Shown piece after piece: positions 57,632-64,000 of a stretch of DNA of 64,000 nucleotides. Under the pieces are notes generated by a model that ran no database searches, had not been told where the DNA came from, and saw nothing but the letters and a program-made list of their open reading frames with translations. The number at the start of each line of letters is the position of its first letter. Positions within the stretch are counted from its first letter, which is position 1. Position numbers and translations under genes: made by a program. Source of the stretch: Actinoplanes sp. NBRC 103695 (GTDB taxonomy: Bacteria; Actinomycetota; Actinomycetes; Mycobacteriales; Micromonosporaceae); NCBI RefSeq assembly GCF_030269485.1, contig NZ_BSTL01000019.1:114140-178139 (forward strand), read 5' to 3'.

Positions 57632-60460
57632 TCAGCTGCCGAAGACCTGGAACTCGGCGGTGGCGACCTGGGTCGCCCCCGGCGTCGTCGAGCTCGCGCA
57701 GTCCGTGGTGCTGCGCGGGTCGTTGTCCTGCTCACCGGCGTAGAGCGGGTTGCCGGTGCACTGGTTGGTGAGCGTGCGGTAGCGCACGTGGGTGGCGTTG
57801 CCCGGGCGCACCGTGAACGACTTGATCACGAGCTCCGGCACCTTCGGCCGGAACTGGCCCGAGGTGAACGCGTTGGCCGGGCTGACGAACACGCTGCGGT
57901 AACCCGCGTCGGTGGCGCAGTCCTGGCCGGCCGTCGCGTTGCAGGTGAGCACCTCGAACTGGCGCACCCCGGTCATCGGAGTGCCGTTGAAGCCGCTGAC
58001 CTGCACCCGCGAGACGAGCTGCGGGGCGGTGCCGGGCAGGTCGACGGTGACGGTCCTGCCCGCCACGCCGCCGGTGCCGGCCCACGAGGTTCCCTCGACG
58101 TCGTCGATCAGGTTCGGCAGGTTCACGCCGTCACCGGTGGCGGTGGCGCCCGAGGTGGACGAGGCGAGGTTCGCCGGCATCACCGCGGTCACGGCCGTGG
58201 TCACGCCCGCGTACACGGGCTGGGTGAACTTCTTGTGGCCCAGGCCCTTGCCGATGGCCAGGAACTTGTAGGTGCCCGGCACCACGGTGAAGGTGTCCGG
58301 GATGGCGGTCGCCGGGTCGGTGTCGGCCACCGGGACCGAACCGAAGTCGAAGTCGCCGATGTAGAGGCGCGCCACCTTGCCCGCGCCGCCGCCGGCCGGC
58401 TTGAACTTCAGTTCGACATTCTCCGTGTACGGCGACGCGAAGCTCGCCACCGGGTCGATGTCCGACGGGCCGCTCGACGCGCCGGCGCCCATGCCGCGGG
58501 CCGCGAACGCGTTCCAGAGCAGGTCGGCGTTGGCGCCGTCGAACCGCAGCGCGTCCGCCGTGATCATGTTGTCGCGCATGTCCAGCATGCTGATCTGACC
58601 GGTGGCGGCGAGCAGGAACGAGTCGAACACCAGCTGCGCCCAGCGCCGGTTGCCCGGGCACTCGGTCGCCGGCGTCTGCCCGTTGGCGCAGCTCTCCTGC
58701 ACGGCGCGGGTGCCGGTGCCGTACCGGGTGATGAGGTTGCGCCGGACGTCGAACTGGGTGGCGCTCCAGATCTCACCGTCGGAGTGCACGGCGGCGCCGC
58801 GGTCGTACCCGAAGTTCGAGTAGTTGAGCGGGCTGTTGCTCATGTCGAAGTTGCGGATGCCGGTGGCCAGGTCGCCGGTCACGTACCCGCCGGTGACGTA
58901 CGGCGTGTTGCCGCGCGGCACGTAGCCCGACTCGAACAGGTACTCCATGGCCAGCAGGTCGGACCAGCTCTCGCCCATCGAGCCGCCCTGCTGCGAGCTG
59001 ATGTTCGAGTCCGGGCCGGCGATCATGCGGTTGCTGATCGCGTGGGTGTACTCGTGCCCGATCACCGTCATGTCGTAGTCGCCGTCGACGCACGGCGGGT
59101 ACGCGGCGCCGGCGATCGGCTGCCACATGTACATGTTGGTCACCGGGGTCACGCCGTCCGGCGGCGAGGCCTGGTTGGCGTTGTTGCGGGTGGTCTGGGT
59201 GTTGGCGCCCTGCTGCGCGTTGCCACGCTCGGCGTCGTTGCCCTTCCCGTACGCCGAGACGTTGGTCTTCTGCAGGTTCCAGGTCGCCTCGGTGAAGCCC
59301 AGGTGGTACGACCAGTCGTGCATCCGGTTGTGCATGGCGAACAGATTCGCCGTGGCGGCGTCCACGTCCGCCTGCTGCGGCGACGCGAGCGTGGTCGGAT
59401 CGCACTTGCTGGCGTTCCACTGGTTGGTGAACGGGTACGTGTAGTCCCGTGCCGGGCTGGGCGTGGCCGGCACCTGCGGCGACGTGGTGTCCCAGTTGCG
59501 CACCGTGTACGCCGAGTTGCCGCTGGTGGTCTGGCTGGTCACGCCGGTGTCCGGGTCGATGTCCCACGCCTTGCCTGTGGCCGGGTCGAGCACCACCCGC
59601 GAGCACTCGGGAGCGGCGGCGGCACACCAGGTGGCCCGGCTGTCGGCGCCGGTGGTCGGCGTGCTGACGAAGACCTTCCAGTGCGGGTTGTCCTCCGACT
59701 CCTCCTCCGCGGAGTTCACCAGGTTCTCGCGGACCAGGATCTTGCCGTCACGCGCGTCGACGAACGTGGTGTAGCCGAGTTCGCCGTCCTTGGACAGCAG
59801 CACGACCTCGAACGCGGTGCGCGCGGTGGCGCCCGGCATCGGCATGGCGACCGTGCGGACCCGGTGGGTCGACAGGTCGGCGCGGGTCAGCTTGGCGTCC
59901 CGCAGCGCGGCGGTGACCGCCTGGGCCTGGGTGAGGGTGGCCGGCTCGGGTGCGGCCACCTCCGGGCTGAGCGTGGAGCTGACCGAGAGCACGTCCCCGG
60001 CCTTGACCGCGACCGAGACCAGACCGTCGTGGGCGGCGGGCAGCTTGCCGAACCTCTGGCGCAGCAGCACGACGGAGCCCTTGCCGACCGGGGTGGTCGC
60101 GACCGTCTCGAGCGAGTCGACGGCCGAGGCGTCCAGCGCGAACGCGCCGCGGCTCTGCTTCAGGTACTGCCTGGCGGCGGTCACCGGGTCCTTCGACAGG
60201 CCGGTGGCCAGCCTGCCGGTGAGGCTCGCCGGGGTGCCGAACCTGTTGTACCGCGCGCCGGCCAGCCGCGTGCGGGGAGCGACCGCACCCGGCCGGTTGT
60301 CGACGAAGTCGTGCTCGTGACCGACGGCGTCGCCGGTCAGCGGGGTGCCGAGAGGGGTGGTGGGAGCCGGGGCCGCGCCGGCCGGCAGGGGCCCGGTCGC
60401 GATCAGGGTGGTCGCCGCGAATAGCCCCGCGGCCAGGGCAGACCGTGTGCGTCTGTGCAC
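57632..60460 (-). CDS. Secreted M36 fungalysin-type metalloprotease
   Basis: A 942-residue exported protease. Signal peptide about 1-30; FTP-like propeptide about 85-245; catalytic M36 domain about 330-680 with the zinc site VIGHEYTHAISN (His469, Glu470, His473) and third ligand Glu497 in GGSMGESWSD. C-terminal β-sandwich domains follow (about 690-942), including NLIDDVEGTSWAGTGG, typical of a galactose-binding-like module. It probably degrades extracellular protein. An AT-rich promoter (TACTTT near 60517 on the minus strand) precedes it. Confidence 0.9.
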   Translation of the reverse strand: MHRRTRSALAAGLFAATTLIATGPLPAGAAPAPTTPLGTPLTGDAVGHEHDFVDNRPGAVAPRTRLAGARYNRFGTPASLTGRLATGLSKDPVTAARQYLKQSRGAFALDASAVDSLETVATTPVGKGSVVLLRQRFGKLPAAHDGLVSVAVKAGDVLSVSSTLSPEVAAPEPATLTQAQAVTAALRDAKLTRADLSTHRVRTVAMPMPGATARTAFEVVLLSKDGELGYTTFVDARDGKILVRENLVNSAEEESEDNPHWKVFVSTPTTGADSRATWCAAAAPECSRVVLDPATGKAWDIDPDTGVTSQTTSGNSAYTVRNWDTTSPQVPATPSPARDYTYPFTNQWNASKCDPTTLASPQQADVDAATANLFAMHNRMHDWSYHLGFTEATWNLQKTNVSAYGKGNDAERGNAQQGANTQTTRNNANQASPPDGVTPVTNMYMWQPIAGAAYPPCVDGDYDMTVIGHEYTHAISNRMIAGPDSNISSQQGGSMGESWSDLLAMEYLFESGYVPRGNTPYVTGGYVTGDLATGIRNFDMSNSPLNYSNFGYDRGAAVHSDGEIWSATQFDVRRNLITRYGTGTRAVQESCANGQTPATECPGNRRWAQLVFDSFLLAATGQISMLDMRDNMITADALRFDGANADLLWNAFAARGMGAGASSGPSDIDPVASFASPYTENVELKFKPAGGGAGKVARLYIGDFDFGSVPVADTDPATAIPDTFTVVPGTYKFLAIGKGLGHKKFTQPVYAGVTTAVTAVMPANLASSTSGATATGDGVNLPNLIDDVEGTSWAGTGGVAGRTVTVDLPGTAPQLVSRVQVSGFNGTPMTGVRQFEVLTCNATAGQDCATDAGYRSVFVSPANAFTSGQFRPKVPELVIKSFTVRPGNATHVRYRTLTNQCTGNPLYAGEQDNDPRSTTDCASSTTPGATQVATAEFQVFGS

Positions 60461-60593
60461 GCATGCCTCCTGAGCTGCTGTCCCGGAGGATCTCTTCAGG
60501 ACAGTCGGAGACTACTAAAGTATTTGCATATATTGATGCGGGCGGTGGTTTTGTTAACAAGGGTCGCGGGAACCGGAGGGCTAGGGTCTGCCC

Positions 60594-60971
60594 ATGACCA
60601 GCCCCGACGCGATGATCAAGCTGGCGACGCGGCTGGACCCGGTGGCCGTGCCGACCCTGCGGGCGACGGTGCAGGATCTCGTGGCGGTGCAGGCCAGCCG
60701 CACGGCGTCGCTGGTGTTCGACGAGCATCCGGCACCGGCCAGCTCGGGCGGAGGCTTCCGCTCTGGCGTGGCGCGCGTCGGGTGCGCTGATGGTCCAGGC
60801 AGGCAGTTCTGGCGTACGCTCCGCCGAAACCGCCGCGCGCCTGATCCGCGAGGCCGCTTTTTCTCCTCGTCTTCGGCTCCCGCCCCGCCATCAAGACCGA
60901 GCTGTCGCGCCTCCTCCTACCCGGTTAATGATCGCCGTTTCCGGGGGGTCTCGCGCACAATGACCGGATGA
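60594..60971 (+). CDS. Hypothetical protein, possibly frameshifted
   Basis: A 125-codon frame behind a leaderless-type -10 (TAGGGT, 6 nt before the ATG). The first ~55 codons (MTSPDAMIKLATRLDPVAVP…ASLVFDEHPAPASS) are GC3-biased and look real. Beyond about 60745 the bias moves to the +1 frame (…ALMVQAGSSGVRSAETAARL…), suggesting a frameshift or sequencing error. It overlaps the smpB ATG by ATGA in the called frame. I do not recognise the family. Confidence 0.4.
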   Translation: MTSPDAMIKLATRLDPVAVPTLRATVQDLVAVQASRTASLVFDEHPAPASSGGGFRSGVARVGCADGPGRQFWRTLRRNRRAPDPRGRFFSSSSAPAPPSRPSCRASSYPVNDRRFRGVSRTMTG

Positions 60972-61447
60972 CCCGCGAGACCGGGCGCAAACTCGTCGCG
61001 TCCAACAAGAAGGCCCGGCACGACTACGCGATCCTCAAGACCTACGAGGCCGGGATCGTGCTCTCCGGGACCGAGGTGAAATCATTGCGCGCGGGTTACT
61101 GCTCCCTGCGGGACGCGTTCGCCGGCGAGCACGAGGGCGAGATCATGCTGTACGGGCTGCACATCGCCGAGTACGGCTTCGGCAGCTGGACCAACCACGC
61201 CCCGCGCCGCACCCGCAAGCTGCTCCTGCACCGGGTGGAGATCGACCGGATCCGCGCCCGCCTGCGCGACGAGCACGGCGTCACGCTCGTACCCCTGTCG
61301 CTCTATTTCAACGACGGGTGGGCCAAGCTCGAACTGGCCCTGGCCCGCGGCCTCCGGTCGTACGACAAGCGGCAGGCCCTGGCCGAGCGAGACGCGAAAC
61401 GCGAGATCGCCCGGCACATGGGCCGCCGCCTGAAAGGTCGTGCCTAG
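60968..61447 (+). CDS. smpB: SsrA-binding protein SmpB
   Basis: A 159-residue SmpB, the tmRNA partner in trans-translation rescue of stalled ribosomes. Diagnostic blocks: NKKARHDYAILKTYEAGIVL, GTEVKSLRAG, HIAEYGFGSWTNHAPRRTRKLLLH, LVPLSLYFNDGWAKLELALARG and the basic C-terminal tail YDKRQALAERDAKREI. Length is normal. The stop TAG overlaps the stop of the convergent gene in the palindrome CTAG (61444-61447). No tmRNA gene was seen nearby. Confidence 0.96.
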   Translation: MTRETGRKLVASNKKARHDYAILKTYEAGIVLSGTEVKSLRAGYCSLRDAFAGEHEGEIMLYGLHIAEYGFGSWTNHAPRRTRKLLLHRVEIDRIRARLRDEHGVTLVPLSLYFNDGWAKLELALARGLRSYDKRQALAERDAKREIARHMGRRLKGRA

Positions 61448-62559
61448 ATCCCGTTCTCCTCGCAGAGCTCCGCGAACTTGCCCTTGCACACCTCTGCCTT
61501 GCTGGCGAAGCCGGCCTGGATCACCTTGGAGATGTTCTCCTTGGTGATCGGCTCCGGCTGCAGGCTCACGAACGGCACGTAGGCGCCCGACTCGACGTCC
61601 TTCTGCGACGAGCCCGTGGCCGGCGTCTCGCCGTTGTAGAGCGCGATGGCCAGTTTGGCGGCCTCGAGCGCCTCGTTCTTGATGTTCTTGAACACCGTCA
61701 TGCACTGCTCGCCGGTGAGGATGTTCTGCAAGCCCTGCACCGTGGCGTCCTGCCCGGTCACCGGCACGACACCGGCCAGCTTCTTCTTACGCAGGACCTC
61801 GATGACAGCGTTGGCGAGCCCGTCGTTGGCGGCGACGACGCCGCGGATCTTGGGCTGCTGGGCGAACATCTGGGAAAAGACGACACCGGCCTCGTCGTTG
61901 GCCCAGTCGGCCACCCACTGGTCCGGGCCCTTGGTGTAGTCGGCACGGTCGTAGATCGGCTGGAGGACCTCGTCGTACCCGTTCTTGAACTCGGTCGCGT
62001 TGTTGTCCGTCGGCGAGCCGTTGAGCTCGGCGATGACCGGGTTCTTGATGCTCTTGGCTTCCAGGCACTTGTTGAGCTCGCTGGCCTGCAGCCGGCCGAC
62101 GGCCTTGTTGTTGAACGACACGTAGTAGTCGGCGCCGCCGTTGAGCGTCAGCCGGTCGTAGTCGATCGTCTTGATCCCGGCGGCCTTGGCCTTGTCCAGC
62201 ACGATCTTCGAGGACGGCGAGTCGAGGTTCGTGACCATCAGAACCTTGACGCCGCTCTCGATCATGCTGTTGCCGATCTGGATGAAGCGGTTGCGGTCAC
62301 CCTCGGCGTTCTGGATGTCGACCGGCACACCGGCCTGGTCAAACGCCTGCTTCAGGAACTTCGGGTCGTCGGTCTTCCAGCGCTGGGCCGACTTGGTGTC
62401 GGGCAGGATCACGCCGATCTTGCCCTGGCCGGTCGACTTCGTCTTGGAGCCACCACCACTGTTCGCCGCGCCACCGTCCCCGTCATCACTGGTGCAGGCG
62501 GTCAGACCACCAGTAGCCAGAAGTCCGAACACGGCGAGCGACGCCATTGCCTTACGCAT
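61444..62559 (-). CDS. Xylose-type sugar ABC transporter substrate-binding lipoprotein
   Basis: A 371-residue periplasmic-binding lipoprotein: signal with lipobox GLTAC (Cys22), then a type-I fold like XylF/RbsB (GKIGVILPDTKSAQRW, GDRNRFIQIGNSMIESGVKVLMVTNLD, VVAANDGLANAVIEVLRKK, VPVTGQDATVQGLQNI). It should bind D-xylose or a similar sugar outside the membrane. Unusually, no ABC ATPase or permease gene lies next to it: smpB is convergent immediately downstream and an AlaX gene is divergent upstream. A dyad at 62762-62782 may be its operator. Confidence 0.88.
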   Translation of the reverse strand: MRKAMASLAVFGLLATGGLTACTSDDGDGGAANSGGGSKTKSTGQGKIGVILPDTKSAQRWKTDDPKFLKQAFDQAGVPVDIQNAEGDRNRFIQIGNSMIESGVKVLMVTNLDSPSSKIVLDKAKAAGIKTIDYDRLTLNGGADYYVSFNNKAVGRLQASELNKCLEAKSIKNPVIAELNGSPTDNNATEFKNGYDEVLQPIYDRADYTKGPDQWVADWANDEAGVVFSQMFAQQPKIRGVVAANDGLANAVIEVLRKKKLAGVVPVTGQDATVQGLQNILTGEQCMTVFKNIKNEALEAAKLAIALYNGETPATGSSQKDVESGAYVPFVSLQPEPITKENISKVIQAGFASKAEVCKGKFAELCEENGI

Positions 62560-62761
62560 GAACGGGGGTCCTCTCGGGGTCCTCAAGGGGGGAATCGAGG
62601 CGTGCCGCGAGGGATGGCGGCCCTCGGTGCGGGTCCAAGATACGTCGTGACACCGCGATTGGTGCACTCCGAGTCCCCCTCACATCCATTTCATAACCGA
62701 AAAGCCGATCCGTCCTCACGTTCCGTCGATCAAGTCCCCACCGTGCGCGAGCGGAGATCGC

Positions 62762-62782
62762 TTAGTTGGTCCACCAACTCAG
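62762..62782. promoter_or_regulatory. ROK/XylR-like operator dyad
   Basis: TTAGTTGGTCCACCAACTCAG contains the 7-bp perfect palindrome AGTTGGT-CC-ACCAACT and the TTAGTT…AACTnA frame of xylose-repressor operators. It lies about 200 bp upstream of the xylose-type binding protein start. Confidence 0.55.
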
Positions 62783-62945
62783 ACCACGCCCACCCGGCCC
62801 CTCCCGGACCGCCATCCCCACTTACCCACGGTCACTCCGCGATCCTTTCCGATTACCGGGAGTTTGGGGCGCCTCGTCCTCCCCTCCCCTTTTCTCCCCT
62901 GGCATCCCCCGACGCGCCTCGGTCTGACCTGGGCGTGGGCGGGCC

Positions 62946-62951
62946 TAGGAT
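62946..62951 (+). promoter_or_regulatory. -10 element of a leaderless promoter (AlaX)
   Basis: TAGGAT ends 6 nt before the ATG at 62958. Confidence 0.5.
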
Positions 62952-62957
62952 CGGCGA

Positions 62958-63704
62958 ATGGCGTTCGAGCGGCACGGGCACACGCACCGGTTGGACTGGT
63001 CCGACCCCACCCTGCGCGAGTGGGACTGCACGGTGGTGTGGTCCGACCCGGCGAACCCGGAAGCCGGCATCGTCCTCGACCGCTCGGCCTTCTACCCCGG
63101 CGGCGGCGGGCAGCCACCGGACCACGGCGTGCTGCTCTGGGAGGGCGTACAGACCCGCGTGGTCGACACCCGGAAGGGCGACGACCTCTGTCTGATCCCC
63201 GCCCCCGGCGACCCGGTCCCCGCCCCCGGCACAGCGGTCCGCGGCGCCCTGGACGACGACCGCCGCTCAACCTTGATGCGAACCCACTCGGGCCTGCACA
63301 TCCTCTGCGGAACGGTGTTCCGCGACTTCGGCGCCCTGGTGACCGGAGGCAACATGCAGCCCGGCGAGGCCCGCATGGACTTCAACCTCCCCGAGGTCCC
63401 ACCCGGCTTCAAACAGGCCTTGGAGGACGCCGTCAACGCCGAGATCACCGCCGACCGCAAGATCGTCGCCCGGGTACTCCCCCGGGACGAGGCGCTGGCC
63501 ATCCCCGACCTGGTCCGCACCCAGGACGCCCTGCCTCCCCTGGAGATGCCCGAGATCCGCGTGGTCGACATCGTCGGCCTGGACGTCCAGGCCGACGGCG
63601 GCACCCACGTAGCCTCCACCGCCCAGGTAGGCCACATCACAGTCCAGAAGGTCGAGAGCAAGGGCCGCCAGAACCGCCGCGTCCGCATCAAGCTCTCCAG
63701 CTAG
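62958..63704 (+). CDS. AlaX-type alanyl-tRNA editing protein
   Basis: A 248-residue stand-alone editing domain related to AlaRS/ThrRS. FYPGGGGQPPDHG, the zinc-site helix MRTHSGLHILCGTVF (HxxxH) and GLDVQADGGTHVASTAQVG (second Cys/His region) are visible. It should hydrolyse mischarged Ser- or Gly-tRNA(Ala) in trans. Size fits AlaX-M. It is probably leaderless and monocistronic. Confidence 0.92.
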   Translation: MAFERHGHTHRLDWSDPTLREWDCTVVWSDPANPEAGIVLDRSAFYPGGGGQPPDHGVLLWEGVQTRVVDTRKGDDLCLIPAPGDPVPAPGTAVRGALDDDRRSTLMRTHSGLHILCGTVFRDFGALVTGGNMQPGEARMDFNLPEVPPGFKQALEDAVNAEITADRKIVARVLPRDEALAIPDLVRTQDALPPLEMPEIRVVDIVGLDVQADGGTHVASTAQVGHITVQKVESKGRQNRRVRIKLSS

Positions 63705-63848
63705 TCCGCCGCCCTCTCGGCGACCTTCACCTGCCTCTTCCCTGCCGCTCTCTTTCCTACCGCCTTTTCCCTGCTGCTCTCTTCCCTGCCGCTCTTCCCT
63801 GCCGCTCTTCCCTCTCGCCTTTTCCCTGCCGCCGCGGACACCCGGCGT
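63705..63848. repeat. Polypyrimidine tract of cttccctgccg units
   Basis: About 145 bp on the plus strand dominated by repeated cttccctgccgctctt-like units with almost no purine runs. On the minus strand it is an open frame of Lys/Arg/Glu/Ala-rich sequence (KRREGRAAGKSGREE) ending at 63701; this may be low-complexity coding or noncoding repeat. Confidence 0.6.
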
Positions 63849-64000
63849 GCCCCTCCCGCTCGCCGCACCGCGGCCCCTCCCGCTCGCCGCACCGCGGCCC
63901 CTCCCGCTCGCCGCACCGCGGCCCCTCCCGCTCGCCGCACCGCGGCCCCTCCCGCTCGCCGCACCGCGGCCCCTCCCGCTCGCCGCACCGCGGCCCCTCC
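63849..64000. repeat. 24-bp tandem repeat running off the right edge (6+ copies)
   Basis: Exact copies of gcccctcccgctcgccgcac plus cgcg, starting at 63849 and repeating every 24 bp to the end of the window. In one minus-strand frame it reads as the octapeptide RRAGGAAV repeated. Confidence 0.9.

Larger units (their letters stand above)
62560..62957. other. Divergent intergenic region (binding lipoprotein / AlaX)
   Basis: About 400 bp without a convincing gene. It carries a possible minus-strand promoter for the lipoprotein (TATCTT around 62640), the dyad at 62762-62782, and a pyrimidine-rich stretch at about 62870-62920 before the AlaX -10. Confidence 0.55.

Noticed and set aside
60968..61447. 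tmRNA (ssrA) gene next to smpB
   Set aside because: The 3' side is taken up by the convergent lipoprotein gene and no tmRNA ends or tag-peptide frame were seen in the window.

Overview
The window is very GC-rich (roughly 70%+), with third codon positions almost always G or C and GTG/TTG starts common. Many start codons have a TANNNT -10 element only 6-7 nt upstream (leaderless mRNAs). With SigE-family ECF factors, MocR, PucR, TAT-exported sugar isomerases and a FliA-type promoter of the kind reported for zoospore-forming Actinoplanes, this points to an actinomycete, probably Micromonosporaceae and perhaps Actinoplanes (inference; no rRNA or other marker is present).

Layout. (1) 1-3286, minus: a VMAP/MoxR NTP-dependent conflict module. 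It has a nucleoside-phosphorylase-headed VMAP protein, a MoxR AAA+ ATPase and the first codons of a third gene cut by the left edge. (2) 3.5-9.3 kb: TRIC channel, a small duplicated-repeat protein, a divergent MocR regulator/MFS exporter pair, and an ECF sigma factor coupled to a membrane HAF-repeat protein. (3) 9.3-15.5 kb: surface-glycan decoration, with four sulfotransferases, a GT4 glycosyltransferase and a glycosidase-like lipoprotein in two divergent operons. (4) 15.5-24.1 kb: secreted S15 peptidase, a 1.36 kb gene-free block with inverted arrays of a 69-bp repeat, a membrane protein, a TetR/flavin-enzyme pair, a secreted M6 metalloprotease and a PucR-type regulator. (5) 24.1-38.5 kb, minus: a nearly gap-free run of 13 genes. 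It starts with an ebo-like cluster (inositol-phosphate synthase, EboC, TIM-barrel isomerase, EboA, EboB, EboE, EboF, polyprenyl diphosphate synthase) and continues into an exopolysaccharide set (GT4, O-antigen ligase, Wzz, flippase, sulfotransferase). (6) 38.5-44.2 kb, minus: two paralogous TAT-exported isomerases flanking a giant secreted ThuA-glucose dehydrogenase protein, with near-identical promoter regions. (7) 44.3-48.3 kb: glcDEF. (8) 48.3-55.8 kb: monooxygenase, EAL-DICT protein behind a FliA-type promoter, SDR/TetR pair, TPR protein and a membrane-anchored PstS-like protein. (9) 55.8-63.7 kb: animal-type haem peroxidase, M36 fungalysin, SmpB, an orphan xylose-type binding lipoprotein and an AlaX-type tRNA editing protein. 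The right edge is a 24-bp tandem repeat.

The most interesting items are the hybrid ebo cluster joined to polysaccharide genes, the VMAP conflict module, the FliA-type promoter in front of a c-di-GMP phosphodiesterase gene, and the inverted 69-bp repeat arrays. Short tandem duplications (18-26 bp) at or just past gene ends recur through the window.
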